From assembly GCA_964577955.1 (NCBI GenBank), contig CAZOAZ010000009.1, positions 62,001 to 126,000 on the forward strand: 64,000 bases of DNA. The letters are read 5' to 3'. This DNA comes from CADEEX01 sp964577955. GTDB lineage: Bacteria > Acidobacteriota > Vicinamibacteria > Vicinamibacterales > CAVVIG01. Positions within the stretch are counted from its first letter, which is position 1. Each line of letters opens with the position of its first letter. The notes under the pieces are model-generated. The model made no database searches. It was not told where the DNA came from and saw only the letters and a program-made list of their open reading frames with translations. A program made the position numbers and the translations under genes. Positions 41,752 to 50,968 of the stretch are shown here, piece after piece.

Positions 41752-42861
41752 CTAGTCGTCGAGCGGCAGACCGAGGAGATGACGGCCGGTGAGACGCGTC
41801 TGCGGCTTTTCGGGCACCGGGTGATAGCGGGACGCCTGGAGATCGCGGAAGCATTGCTCGAGCCCGGCCGAACGGAAGAAGCCGGCGCCGCCGGCGGTCT
41901 CGAGCGCCTTCTCGCCAAACCGAATCAACGCGTTCACGAGAATCGTGCGACGCGTGATCATGGCGATGGTGGCATCGGGGCCAGGCGTCATCGTGGCGGT
42001 CAGCGCCATCATGCTCTCGCGCGCGATCTGGGCGGTGACGAACAGGTTCTCCATCTCGCCGGCGAGCACGGTCACGAGCGAATCGTCCTTGCGCCGCGCC
42101 GCCAGCCCGATCGCGATCCGGCGCGCGTGCTGCGCCACGCCGACGTACGCGCTGTAAAAGATCGGCAGCGCCGCCAGCACGCTCAGGTGCATGAACGGGT
42201 GCCACTTCCCCGACGGCCGGCGGACCCCCTGGGTCAGCGCGTCGGGGACGAAGACGTTGGTGAGCTCGACGTCGTGGGACCCGGTGCCGCGCATCCCGAG
42301 CGCCCGCCAGGTTTCGACGATCTTCACGCCGTCGGACGTGAGCGGCAGCGGAATGTGGAACACGGTCGGCCCATGTTCCGGATCCTGATAGATGCCGGTC
42401 GTCATCAGGAGGTCGCCGGCCGGCACGCCGCTCGCGAAGATCTTGCGGCCGGTCAGCCGGTAGCCGCCGTCGACCTTTTCGAGCGTGCCCGAGCCGAGCA
42501 GCCAATCTGATCCGCCGGTGGCCACGAGAATCAGCCGTTCGGCGGCGACGCGGCGCAGCAGCGGCTCCACGCCCTTGTGGCCATGACGCCAGGCGTACGC
42601 CAAAGCGCCGACCAGGTGCGTGTGCATCGAAAACGCCAGGCCGGTCGAAGCGCAGTGGCTCGCCAGCTCGCGCACCATCTCGCAGAGTTCAGGGTGCGTC
42701 GCCCCACCGCCGCCGAATTCGGCGGGCACGCCGGCGGCAAAGAAATTGTGTTCTCGAAGAAGCGCGTAGTTGTCGCCGACGAATCGGTCGCCTTCATCAT
42801 GCGCGACGCTGCGCGTCGCACAGTCCCGCCCCGCCGCCGCAATTGCCGCCGTCCAGTCCAT
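41752..42861 (-). CDS. Acyl-CoA dehydrogenase family protein
   Basis: 369 residues from the ATG at 42861, with AGAGGA upstream; an ATG at 42885 adds eight residues. Order of domains: N-terminal helices (G-V-P-A-E-F-G-G-G-G-A near 55), middle beta domain with L-T-G-R-K-I-F-A-S-G near 140, and C-terminal helical domain. It resembles the DszC/hydroxylase-like branch more than fatty-acid dehydrogenases, since no clear catalytic glutamate block (Y-E-G-T) is visible; G-G-A-G-F-F-R-S-A-G-L-E near 340 occupies that region. FAD-dependent oxidation or oxygenation is likely. It heads an operon with the kinase. Confidence 0.82.
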   Translation of the reverse strand: MDWTAAIAAAGRDCATRSVAHDEGDRFVGDNYALLREHNFFAAGVPAEFGGGGATHPELCEMVRELASHCASTGLAFSMHTHLVGALAYAWRHGHKGVEPLLRRVAAERLILVATGGSDWLLGSGTLEKVDGGYRLTGRKIFASGVPAGDLLMTTGIYQDPEHGPTVFHIPLPLTSDGVKIVETWRALGMRGTGSHDVELTNVFVPDALTQGVRRPSGKWHPFMHLSVLAALPIFYSAYVGVAQHARRIAIGLAARRKDDSLVTVLAGEMENLFVTAQIARESMMALTATMTPGPDATIAMITRRTILVNALIRFGEKALETAGGAGFFRSAGLEQCFRDLQASRYHPVPEKPQTRLTGRHLLGLPLDD

Positions 42862-42909
42862 TGGGGATCCTCTGTGGCCGGACATGGTACAACGGCGCGG
42901 CGGCCGGAG

Positions 42910-43503
42910 CTATTCGACGGGGAGGTATTGCAGCGTCCCCTTGGTTCCGGTCCGTTTCCAGACCTTGTCGTAGACGCGTTCGAGCGCGTCGCGGCTGACC
43001 AGCGTCAACGCGATCTCGTTGGCCTGTTCCTCGGTCTGCAGAAACGGATGGTGCGTGAAGATCCACACGTGACCGAGCTCGTGCGCGACGATCGCGCGCA
43101 GGTCGTCGCCGCTCAATCCGTCGACGAATCCGGATTCGAGCGACAGCACGAACGTGCCCTCGCGGTCCTTGTCGCGTTCGACCGAGACGACGAGCGCATT
43201 GACCGGCACGAGCCGCGCCAGCACCGGCTGCGGAATGTCGAGTGCGGCGCGGCACTCGTCGATCAGATCCTGCAGCGTCCGTTCCGCCTTCGCCGAGGCT
43301 ACGGCGGACAAGTCGGCGCCTGCCGGATCGGCGAATGGCTTCGACGCCGCGTTGGCCGGCCGCTTCGCCGCGACCTTGCGCGGCAGCACGATCGGCAGGA
43401 GCAGCAGCGGGATGCCGAACCACAGTCCGGCCTTCATCGCGCGGCCCATGAGCTTGCGCGCGGTCGCACGCGGCACCCGATCCCGATCACGCATCATTCG
43501 CAT
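42910..43503 (-). CDS. Membrane-anchored HExxH metallopeptidase
   Basis: 197 residues from the ATG at 43503; ATGs at 43497 and 43494 are alternatives. A short N-terminal basic stretch precedes one transmembrane segment (L-W-F-G-I-P-L-L-L-L-P-I-V-L-P). A variable linker follows, and then the zinc motif A-H-E-L-G-H-V-W-I-F near 145, with a downstream E-E-Q-A-N-E that may supply the third ligand (gluzincin/M48-like). It is likely periplasmic, acting on proteins. It is divergent from the small exported protein at 43654, with 150 bases between them. Confidence 0.75.
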   Translation of the reverse strand: MRMMRDRDRVPRATARKLMGRAMKAGLWFGIPLLLLPIVLPRKVAAKRPANAASKPFADPAGADLSAVASAKAERTLQDLIDECRAALDIPQPVLARLVPVNALVVSVERDKDREGTFVLSLESGFVDGLSGDDLRAIVAHELGHVWIFTHHPFLQTEEQANEIALTLVSRDALERVYDKVWKRTGTKGTLQYLPVE

Positions 43504-43653
43504 CTTCACACACGTCGAGTTCTGTTTTGCGTCTGATCGCGTAGGCCTTACGCACCTGACGCGCGGCTCGGCCGTCGCGATCCCGCGCGAGCGGCGCGAT
43601 TCATCTGGCACGAGAGTTGGACAACGGCCTGGGCACAAGGAGGTCCATCACTC

Positions 43654-44058
43654 ATGCACAACTCTCGTTTCATCGCCGCGGCCGTGGTGGCGTCTCTCGC
43701 GCTCAGCCCGCTCTCCGGGTTCGCACAGCAACCGGCACCGGCTGATCCGCCGGCGGCACTTCAACAACCGGCACCGACCGAACCGCAGCCGTCGGTGCAA
43801 CAGCCGAGCGAACCGAAGGCGAGCGTGGCGCAAGGCCAGATCGTACGCGTCGACAGCACGACCAGGACGATCACGATCAAAACCGCGACGGAACCGCAGA
43901 TGCGTTTCCTCTATACCGACTCGACCGCGGTCGTGGGCGCCGGCGAGAGCGTGGCCGGACTCGCGACCCTCTCCGGCGTGGACGTCAGCGTGAAGTACAC
44001 GACGCGCGGCGCCGATCGTGTCGCCACCGAGATCAGCATTCTGAAACCGAAGGCGTAG
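43654..44058 (+). CDS. Small exported protein of unknown function
   Basis: 134 residues with AGGAGG about 9 bases before the ATG, the strongest ribosome-binding site in the region. A signal peptide (about 1-24) is followed by a proline/glutamine-rich linker of 35 residues. A small beta domain follows: G-Q-I-V-R-V-D-S-T-T-R-T-I-T-I-K-T, F-L-Y-T-D-S-T-A-V-V-G, V-S-V-K-Y-T-T-R-G, an OB-fold-like layout. No catalytic residues. A good start signal suggests high expression. A hairpin follows its stop. Confidence 0.7.
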   Translation: MHNSRFIAAAVVASLALSPLSGFAQQPAPADPPAALQQPAPTEPQPSVQQPSEPKASVAQGQIVRVDSTTRTITIKTATEPQMRFLYTDSTAVVGAGESVAGLATLSGVDVSVKYTTRGADRVATEISILKPKA

Positions 44059-44338
44059 CCGACCGCTCCTGCCAGGACTGCCCACCTCATTCATACCGTC
44101 CGCCGGATTCGCGGCGGGCGGTATGAAGTCTTTGCAACGATGTGCACGAGACTCGAGCTGCGCAGCTCGTCTGCAAAAAACTTCGAATTCCTGTTGCCCG
44201 GTCCGCTGCGATCGCCTATCGTGACGATCTCCCCGGCCGCGAACTGATTTCACGCCCAGCGCATTCCGCTCGAGCCCTTCGTGCGTCGCGAAGCCGAGTC
44301 CGTGCGGCGCGTGGACTACGACCACGAAGGATCGACTC
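44059..44338. other. Intergenic region upstream of the large fusion protein
   Basis: About 280 bases without a credible gene. It contains the hairpin at 44092-44125 and a second small inverted repeat, GAGCTGCGCAGCTC, near 44156. The promoter for the downstream gene should lie here, but I see no clear boxes. Confidence 0.55.
44092..44125 (+). terminator. Terminator-like hairpin
   Basis: The arms CATACCGTCCGCCG and CGGCGGGCGGTATG pair with one G-U across a GATTCG loop and are followed by AAGTCTTTG. The stem is strong, but the T-run is weak. It probably ends the 43654 transcript. Confidence 0.5.
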
Positions 44339-47311
44339 TTGTCGAGGCACCACTCTTCTCTCACGTGCGCGCTGCTCTGCGCCATCCTCCTGCTCGCGTC
44401 GACGGCAGACGCACAGTCGTTCGGCCGCAATAAAGTTCGCTACGACTCGTTCGCGTTCGAGATTCTCGAAACACCGCATTTCGAGATCTATCACTACTCG
44501 GCCGAACGAACCGCGGCGATCCAGGCCGGGCGGATGGCCGAGCGCTGGTACGCGCGACTCTCGCACACGCTCCATCACACCTTTGCCCGCCGCCAGCCGA
44601 TCGTGCTCTACGCCAGCCACGTGCAGTTCACCCAGACCAACGTGACGCCGGACGCGCTTGGCGACGGCATCGGCGGATTCACCGAACACGAACGCGGCCG
44701 CATCGTCCTGCCGTTCGCAGCCAGCCTCGGCGAAACCGATCACGTCATCGGGCACGAACTCGTCCATGCGTTCCAGCGCGACATCCTGCGTGCCAGCGGC
44801 CGATCGATGACGCTGCTGCCGCTCTGGTATCTCGAGGGCATGGCGGAGTACCTCTCGGTCGGCGCGATCGACGCGAACACGGCCATGTGGCTGCGCGACG
44901 CGGTGAACCACAACCGCCTGCCGCGACTCGATCAACTGGACGACCCGCGCTGGTTTCCGTACCGCTACGGCCAGGCGCTCTGGGTCTATCTGACCGGACG
45001 CTTCGGCGGCGACATCGTGATCACGAACCTGAAGTCGAAAGCCGTCGGCGGCGCACTCGGCCGCATCATGGCCATCACGGGGCTCGACGCGAAGACGCTG
45101 TCGGACGGGTGGCACGCCTCGATCCGGGCGAACTTCGGCGGCGGCACGCGTTCGACGAGCGCACCGGCCTTGATTTCCGGGGCGTCCGGCGGCGGCCGCC
45201 TGAACCTCGGTCCGTCGATCAGCCCCGACGGCCGTTCGATCGTCTTCCTGTCGGAACGCGATCGCTATTCGATCGACGTCTTCCTCGCCGACGCCGAGAC
45301 CGGCACCATCGTGCGCCGGCTGCTGCGCACCGCCGGCGATCCGCATTTCGACACGCTCGAGTTCATCGAATCGGCCGGGGCGTGGTCGCCGGGCGGCCGA
45401 CGGTTCGCCCTCGCCGCCGTGTCGGCCGGCACACCGGTGCTGACGATCCTCGACATGCCGTCGGGCGAGATCGTCCGCGAAATCCAGCTGCGCTCGCTCG
45501 ATCAGGTCTTCGATCCCACCTGGTCGCCCAACGGACGCGCGATCGCGTTCTCCGGCCTGAAGGGCGGCTTCACGGATCTCTACACCGTCGACCTCGACAC
45601 CGAAGAGCTCCGAGGGTTGACCAACGACGAGTACGCGGACCTGCAGCCCGCCTGGTCGCCGGACGGACGCACTCTGCTCTTCACGACCGACCGGTTCTCG
45701 TCCTCGCTGTCGGCGCTGACCTTCGGCGACTTTGGCCTGGCCTCGCTCGACGTCACGACCAGCGCCGTGCGCGGCCTGCCCGGCGTCCCGGGCGGGAAGA
45801 ACATCGACCCGCAGTGGTCGCGCGACGGCCGGCGGGCGTACTTCGTCGCCGACGGCAGCGGCACGAGCAACGTCTATGAACTGTCGCTCGACACGAACCG
45901 GATCCGTCAACTGACGTTCGAGGCGGCCGGCGTCAGCGGCGTGACCGCGCTCAGCCCGTCGCTGTCGATCGCACTGGACCTGCCGCGGCTCGCGTTCAGC
46001 GTCTACAAAGGCGACGAGTACCAGATCCGGACGGTCTCGCTCGAACTCGAGCCGCTCGCGGCGCAGCCCCTCGTCACGCCAACCGTCGCGATAGTCCCGG
46101 CCGCTGGTGGCGAGACGGATCGGCCGGCGCCGGCGCCGACAGCCGGCGCGCGCGCGCTCGTGACGCTTCCGGTCTTCGGTGTCAGCGACGGCACCGAGTT
46201 CACGGTGAAGCCCTATCGGTCAGGACTCTCGCTCGAGCGCAACATTCAACCGTACGTGAGCGCGGGCGGCGGCGGGACGGGCCGCTTTTTCCGCGCCGGA
46301 GTCGGGCTCTCCTTCGCCGACATGCTCGGCGACCGGCAATTGCAGACGCTCGTCCAGGGCGGCACGAGCAGCGACGACTTGTCGCTGCAGGCGGCGTACA
46401 TCAACATGCGACGGCGATGGAACTGGGCGATCGTCGGCGGCCATACGACGTGGCTCTTCGATGGCGGGACCACGCCGGTCACGACGGCGGCCGACGGCAC
46501 GCTCGCCCGCGAGAGCGCCGCGCTGCGGCAAAGCCATCGCCGCACGTCCGGCCTGGCGGTCTATCCCTTGAACCGGGCGCGCCGTGTCGAGGTCAGCGGC
46601 GGCGTCGACTGGATCCGGTTCGAGCGCCGCACCATCGCCAGCACGTACTCGCCGGTCACCGGCCAGCTGCTGCACGAGACGAGCACGACGCTGCCCGCCG
46701 CCCAGGACGCCTGGGCGTTCGACAGCGGCGTGGCGCTCGTCGAAGACGCCGCCGTACAGGGTGCGACGGCCCCCGTGCTGGGGTCGCGTTCGCGTCTGGC
46801 GATCAATCCGACGCTCGGCAGCATTCCGTTCACGACGGTCACCGCCGACTATCGTCGGTACATCATGCCAGTCCGATCGCTGACGGTCGCGATGCGGGTG
46901 ATGCACGTCGGGCGCTTCGGCGCGGGCACCGGTGATGCGCGGCTCGTGCCGCTCATCTGGACGATCCGCGATCTCGTACGCGGCTACGGCGATTTCGGTC
47001 CGAGCGACGACACGCTCGGCTATCTCGATGCCGCGCGGATGACCGTTGGCAACGTCGAACTCCGTGTCCCGCTATCGGCGATCGCACAGGCGCCGCAGCC
47101 GTTGCCGATGGACGTCTTCGCCTTCGCGGATGGCGGCGTGTTCGGACGCCCGAATCGCCAACAGCAGATCGACGATGACGCGCTCGTGAGCGCGGGCGCG
47201 GGCGTCCGCATCAATGCCGCCGGCATTGCGCTCGAACTGGCCGCAGCCCGTCCGTTCCACGCCGGCACGCGCGGCTGGACCGTCGCGTTCAACGTGAAGC
47301 CGGGCTTCTGA
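44339..47311 (+). CDS. Peptidase MA-like / TolB beta-propeller / outer-membrane barrel fusion
   Basis: 990 residues from a TTG with GAAGGA upstream. A signal peptide (ending T-A-D-A-Q-S) is followed by a gluzincin domain: G-H-E-L-V-H-A-F-Q near residue 140 and W-Y-L-E-G-M-A-E-Y near 163, the H-E-x-x-H plus E zinc set. Residues about 280-620 hold WD40-like/TolB beta-propeller blades (S-I-S-P-D-G-R-S-I-V, T-W-S-P-N-G-R-A-I, A-W-S-P-D-G-R-T-L). Residues about 640-990 look like a surface-antigen or BamA-like barrel ending in V-A-F-N-V-K-P-G-F, with the terminal aromatic. A secreted protease held on its own outer-membrane anchor is implied. Confidence 0.82.
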   Translation: MSRHHSSLTCALLCAILLLASTADAQSFGRNKVRYDSFAFEILETPHFEIYHYSAERTAAIQAGRMAERWYARLSHTLHHTFARRQPIVLYASHVQFTQTNVTPDALGDGIGGFTEHERGRIVLPFAASLGETDHVIGHELVHAFQRDILRASGRSMTLLPLWYLEGMAEYLSVGAIDANTAMWLRDAVNHNRLPRLDQLDDPRWFPYRYGQALWVYLTGRFGGDIVITNLKSKAVGGALGRIMAITGLDAKTLSDGWHASIRANFGGGTRSTSAPALISGASGGGRLNLGPSISPDGRSIVFLSERDRYSIDVFLADAETGTIVRRLLRTAGDPHFDTLEFIESAGAWSPGGRRFALAAVSAGTPVLTILDMPSGEIVREIQLRSLDQVFDPTWSPNGRAIAFSGLKGGFTDLYTVDLDTEELRGLTNDEYADLQPAWSPDGRTLLFTTDRFSSSLSALTFGDFGLASLDVTTSAVRGLPGVPGGKNIDPQWSRDGRRAYFVADGSGTSNVYELSLDTNRIRQLTFEAAGVSGVTALSPSLSIALDLPRLAFSVYKGDEYQIRTVSLELEPLAAQPLVTPTVAIVPAAGGETDRPAPAPTAGARALVTLPVFGVSDGTEFTVKPYRSGLSLERNIQPYVSAGGGGTGRFFRAGVGLSFADMLGDRQLQTLVQGGTSSDDLSLQAAYINMRRRWNWAIVGGHTTWLFDGGTTPVTTAADGTLARESAALRQSHRRTSGLAVYPLNRARRVEVSGGVDWIRFERRTIASTYSPVTGQLLHETSTTLPAAQDAWAFDSGVALVEDAAVQGATAPVLGSRSRLAINPTLGSIPFTTVTADYRRYIMPVRSLTVAMRVMHVGRFGAGTGDARLVPLIWTIRDLVRGYGDFGPSDDTLGYLDAARMTVGNVELRVPLSAIAQAPQPLPMDVFAFADGGVFGRPNRQQQIDDDALVSAGAGVRINAAGIALELAAARPFHAGTRGWTVAFNVKPGF

Positions 47312-47376
47312 TCGGAATATCGTTTGCACCGCTCGCACCTGAGCCTTGTGACCGTGGCGGTCACAGTGGAGGAATC

Positions 47377-48105
47377 ATGCGAGCACACCCTCTGGTCATC
47401 GCGGCCGTGGCCGCGCTGAGTCTGTCGAGCCCGGCCATCGCACAGACGCCGCCCAGTCCAGTGCCGGCACCACCGCCAACCGCCGCGCCGCCGTTCGAGC
47501 CGCCGGCGCCTCCACCACGTCCGCAATCCACCGATCACTTCGTGGTCACGCGCCCGAGCAACTGGATTCTGTCTGGCTTCGTCGGCTCGAACTTCGGTCC
47601 CGACAACGATCCCGATTCGGTCACCGCCGACTTCGGCGGTCATCTCGGCTACTTGTGGCGCGGCAGGATCGGCGGCGAACTCGTCGGCACGTACACGCCG
47701 GGTTTCCGCTTGAATAACGCGCTCGTGAACGGCAGCCCCAACGTCAACACCTACATGGCGAACGTCATCGGCGCGATCCCGCTCGGTGCGGACGGGCGCT
47801 TCCAGCCCTACATCTCCGGCGGCTTCGGGAACGTGCAAATGAGAGCCGACGTGCTCAATGTCGCCATCGGCGGCGTCACCGGCGTGACCCGATCGAATCA
47901 GTCGCGCTTCGGCGGCGATCTCGGCGGCGGTCTGATGGGATTCGCCGGCAACGTCGGCTTCAGAGCTGACCTGCGCTTCTATCGCGCGTTCGAAACCGAT
48001 GCGTTGTCACCGAAGGCGGCGACGCCCGAAAACGTCTTCACGAGCGCCCTGCTCTCGGGCCTCGACATCTGGCGCGCGAACGTCGGTCTCGCGGTGCGCT
48101 GGTAA
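47377..48105 (+). CDS. Outer-membrane beta-barrel protein
   Basis: 242 residues, with GGAGGAATC before the ATG. A signal peptide is followed by a 30-residue proline-rich linker and then about eight amphipathic strands (W-I-L-S-G-F-V-G-S-N-F-G, F-G-G-H-L-G-Y-L-W, A-N-V-G-L-A-V-R-W). The C-terminal tryptophan fits the barrel-assembly signal. It resembles OmpA/porin-family small barrels and probably inserts in the outer membrane with no enzymatic role. It lies 65 bases after the fusion gene and may share its transcript. Confidence 0.82.
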   Translation: MRAHPLVIAAVAALSLSSPAIAQTPPSPVPAPPPTAAPPFEPPAPPPRPQSTDHFVVTRPSNWILSGFVGSNFGPDNDPDSVTADFGGHLGYLWRGRIGGELVGTYTPGFRLNNALVNGSPNVNTYMANVIGAIPLGADGRFQPYISGGFGNVQMRADVLNVAIGGVTGVTRSNQSRFGGDLGGGLMGFAGNVGFRADLRFYRAFETDALSPKAATPENVFTSALLSGLDIWRANVGLAVRW

Positions 48106-48202
48106 CGAATCATCGATGATTGATGAGTGATGAATGATGATTTGAGTGATGATTGAAGCGCCAATCCGTCAATCAAATCATCAATCATCATTCATCAATC
48201 AG
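48106..48202. repeat. TGATTGATGA-type hairpin repeat, copy 3
   Basis: Starts with the same CGAATCATCGATGATTGATG as copy 2, continues with GATGAATGATGA units, has a different GC-rich centre (GAAGCGCCAATCCG), and ends with AATCAAATCATCAATCATCA units. It fills the gap between two plus-strand genes and directly follows the barrel gene stop. Confidence 0.75.
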
Positions 48203-48204
48203 CG

Positions 48205-49512
48205 ATGAGACCCATGCGCGTCCGGGTGTTCTTCACGATCGTCGCAGCTCTCGCGACTTGCGCATGCCGTCTGTCGGGACGCGCGCAGTTCGCGGCAGCC
48301 GACCGTCCGGCATTCCCCGCCCGCGCCTGGTCCGGGCGGGCCTTTCCAGACACAACTGCTCGCATCGGCATCCTCGCCGATCAACTTCCCGGCGGCATGA
48401 GCCCGGAACAGGAACGCTTCGCGGCCACGCACTACGTCGGCACACAGAAGCTCTCGCTGGCGCTGTCGGCGCCGCTTCGCGCCATCAATCCAGGCTTTCT
48501 CGTTCTCCACTACCGCCTCGCGATGTGGCAGTCGGCGCCGCACGTCAACTACATCGTCGATGGACAGCGCTGGGACAACGACTTTCCGACGGTGACGACC
48601 CATGAGGACTGGTTCTGGCACAACCAGCGCCAGCAGCGCGTCGCCAGCGATCAGGATGGCAAGCTGCTGATGAACGTCGCCAACCCTGGATTTCAGCGGT
48701 ACTGGATTGAATCGATGATCGCGCAAACCACCGGCGGCGAATACGACGGGGTGTTTCTTGATTCGGCGTCACCGGCGCTGCTCCAGTGGGAAGCTCGCAA
48801 CCCGCCCGATCCGCGGCTGCAGGGAACCGGCGCGCGGTTCAACGTCTTTCCGGAATTGGGCGGCGTCAGCTGGATCGCCGCGTGGGAGCAGTGGATCCGC
48901 GGTCTCGACGACGCGCTGACGGCGAACGGGATCGCCCTCATCCCCAATGTCGGCGCGCTGGCCACGGGTTGGGACAACACCAACTACGCCCTGACGGCCG
49001 GTGCGTTCTGCGAAGGCTTTCTCGATCCCGATTGGGTGCCCTCGGACTGGCGGATCGCCGCCGACAACACGCTGCGCCTGGCGCAGCAGCGCCGCATCCT
49101 GATTCTGCAGAATGGCCTCAGCTCGCCGGACGACGAGCGATCGCGGATGTTCCTGCTGGGGAGCTACCTGCTGGTCAAGAGCGACCGCACGTATCTCTTC
49201 TATTACGGCGGTCCGATCCTGTCGTGGTTTCCGGAGTGGGAACTGGATCTGGGCGCGCCTCGACAGACCGCTTTACGCGCCGCCGATCTTGCCTGGGAAG
49301 GTGTGTACCGTCGCGAATTCGAGAAGGGACTGGTGCTCGTCAACCCGGGCGACTCCAGGGTCACCGTCAATCTGGGTGGCACGTATCAGCGCGTCGAACC
49401 GCACGGCGGCGGCGCCGTGCCACGCGACGGCCAGGTCTCCGGCACGATCACCACGACGCCCGTCACGAACCTCACGCTGGAATCCCACTCTGCGGCGATC
49501 CTCCTCAAGTGA
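48205..49512 (+). CDS. Putative glycoside hydrolase (GHL15-like), exported
   Basis: 435 residues; the ATG at 48214 is an alternative. The N-terminal hydrophobic stretch ends T-C-A-C-R-L and may be a lipobox or a plain signal peptide. The body, with H-Y-R-L-A-M-W, D-G-V-F-L-D-S-A near residue 178, E-G-F-L-D-P-D near 272 and a C-terminal beta domain, matches the TIM-barrel GHL15 family (putative glycosyl hydrolases, function untested). The aspartates in V-F-L-D-S and F-L-D-P may be catalytic. The substrate is unknown. It likely works on cell-wall or environmental polysaccharide. Confidence 0.7.
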   Translation: MRPMRVRVFFTIVAALATCACRLSGRAQFAAADRPAFPARAWSGRAFPDTTARIGILADQLPGGMSPEQERFAATHYVGTQKLSLALSAPLRAINPGFLVLHYRLAMWQSAPHVNYIVDGQRWDNDFPTVTTHEDWFWHNQRQQRVASDQDGKLLMNVANPGFQRYWIESMIAQTTGGEYDGVFLDSASPALLQWEARNPPDPRLQGTGARFNVFPELGGVSWIAAWEQWIRGLDDALTANGIALIPNVGALATGWDNTNYALTAGAFCEGFLDPDWVPSDWRIAADNTLRLAQQRRILILQNGLSSPDDERSRMFLLGSYLLVKSDRTYLFYYGGPILSWFPEWELDLGAPRQTALRAADLAWEGVYRREFEKGLVLVNPGDSRVTVNLGGTYQRVEPHGGGAVPRDGQVSGTITTTPVTNLTLESHSAAILLK

Positions 49513-49570
49513 ACACCAACGCTCTCGCAGACTGAGAAATGCGCGCTCTGCGACCTCGGTGGTTGGCGTT

Positions 49571-50137
49571 TCAGCGCTGGTGAGTGAACGGCAGGATGCG
49601 CTGGAAGTACCGATCGCGGTGCCGCAGTTGATGCCCTATCCCGAGCCCCCAGTGTCCGAGAAGCGTCGCCACGAGAATCGCGGCGGTGATGGCGTGCGTC
49701 CACTGAGCAATCACTGACACGCGCGGCATCAGCGGCAGGAACTGCGGCATCTCCCAGACACCGAACAGCGTGATCGGATAGCCGCCAGCCTGCACGAAGA
49801 CGAACCCGCTGATCGGCATCAGAAACATGCACCAGTAGAGCAACCGCTCGATCAGATGAATCGCGCGCTTCTCGGCGGCGCTCAGATTCGGCGCCCAATC
49901 GGGAAGCGGCTTCGCCTTCCGCCAGCTGACCCGAAGGAGCGCGAGCAGCAGGACGACAAGCCCGATCGTTTTGTGCCATTCGTATAGCGCGTCGCGGCCG
50001 AAGCCCGCCGTCGTTTCCCACTCGTCGGTGTGGGTCATCGCCCACGCGACCGCGAACTGGTTCACCAGCGCCAGAAAGACGGCCCAGTGCAGGAGTTTCG
50101 AGACGCTGCCGTATCGTTCGTCGGTGTTGGTCAACAT
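49571..50137 (-). CDS. Cytochrome b561
   Basis: 188 residues with four transmembrane helices: V-S-K-L-L-H-W-A-V-F-L-A-L near residue 12, W-H-K-T-I-G-L-V-V-L-L-L-A near 53, then near 100 and near 145 (W-T-H-A-I-T-A-A-I-L-V). The histidines in L-L-H-W, E-W-H-K and W-T-H-A, with G-H-W-G-L, fit the axial ligands of the two haem b groups of the bacterial b561 (CybB-like) family. It transfers electrons, probably from quinol, at the inner membrane. It converges with the GHL15 gene and diverges from the SDR gene across 30 bases. Confidence 0.87.
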   Translation of the reverse strand: MLTNTDERYGSVSKLLHWAVFLALVNQFAVAWAMTHTDEWETTAGFGRDALYEWHKTIGLVVLLLALLRVSWRKAKPLPDWAPNLSAAEKRAIHLIERLLYWCMFLMPISGFVFVQAGGYPITLFGVWEMPQFLPLMPRVSVIAQWTHAITAAILVATLLGHWGLGIGHQLRHRDRYFQRILPFTHQR

Positions 50138-50167
50138 GCGGCGGTTGATTGTAGATTACGGTTCGCC

Positions 50168-50944
50168 ATGGAACTCGGATTGAACGGACGCCGCGTGCTC
50201 GTCACCGGCGGCAGTAAAGGCATCGGGCTGGCCTGCGCTCAGGCGTTTCTCGCCGAAGGCGCGGCGGTAGCCATCGTCTCGCGATCGGAAGAGCATCTCG
50301 CCCGGGCTCGCGAACAGCTCGGCGACGCTGTTACCGTGGCGGCCGACCTCGCCGACGCCGGACAGGCCGCTCATGCCATCGAACGTGTCGAGCGCGAACT
50401 CGGCGTGCTCGATGTGCTCGTGACGTGCGCGGGGGCGGCGCGGCGGACGCCGGTCGACGATCTCTCGCCGGCCGCCTGGCGTACGGCGATGGACGCCAAG
50501 TTCTTCAGCTACATCAACGTCATCGATCCGGTCATCAAGGGGATGGCCGCGCGGCGAAGCGGCGTCGTCGTCAACATCATCGGCAACGGCGGCAAGGTGG
50601 CTGCGACGACGCACCTGGCCGGCGGTGCGGCGAACGCGGCGCTGATGCTGGCAACCGTCGGCCTGGCCCACGCGTACGCGACGCGCGGTGTCCGGGTGCT
50701 CGCGCTCAATCCGGGGCTGACCAATACGGATCGCGTCGCGGAGGGGATGAAGGCGGAGGCCACGCGCCTCGGCGTCGACGAAGGCGAAGCGCTCAGGCGC
50801 AGCGTCGATCGGATCGGCATGAAGCGGATGGCGGAGCCAGAGGAGATCGCGGCGATGACCGTCTTCGCGGCGTCCACCCGCGCGAGTTACCTCACCGGCG
50901 TCGTCATCACGATGGACGGCGCGAGTTCTCCGATCGTGGTCTAA
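50168..50944 (+). CDS. Short-chain dehydrogenase/reductase, atypical active site
   Basis: 258 residues from the ATG at 50168. The NAD(P)-binding Rossmann fold is clear: T-G-G-S-K-G-I-G near residue 15, V-T-C-A-G-A near 85 and N-P-G-L-T-N-T near 188. In the catalytic region, where the family has S...Y-x-x-x-K, the sequence reads I-I-G-N-G-G-K then T-H-L-A-G-G-A-A-N-A-A-L. The serine, tyrosine and lysine are not at their usual places. Similar non-canonical SDRs occur in other bacteria. It may bind cofactor without classical reduction, or use other residues. Pathway unknown. Confidence 0.82.
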   Translation: MELGLNGRRVLVTGGSKGIGLACAQAFLAEGAAVAIVSRSEEHLARAREQLGDAVTVAADLADAGQAAHAIERVERELGVLDVLVTCAGAARRTPVDDLSPAAWRTAMDAKFFSYINVIDPVIKGMAARRSGVVVNIIGNGGKVAATTHLAGGAANAALMLATVGLAHAYATRGVRVLALNPGLTNTDRVAEGMKAEATRLGVDEGEALRRSVDRIGMKRMAEPEEIAAMTVFAASTRASYLTGVVITMDGASSPIVV

Positions 50945-50946
50945 GG

Positions 50947-50968
50947 CGGACAGGCTTCAGCCTGTCCG
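50947..50968. repeat. Short palindrome, subfamily P
   Basis: CGGACAGGCTTCAGCCTGTC plus CG, a perfect inverted repeat apart from its centre. It lies between the convergent SDR and GNAT genes and just touches the GNAT stop. Confidence 0.8.
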
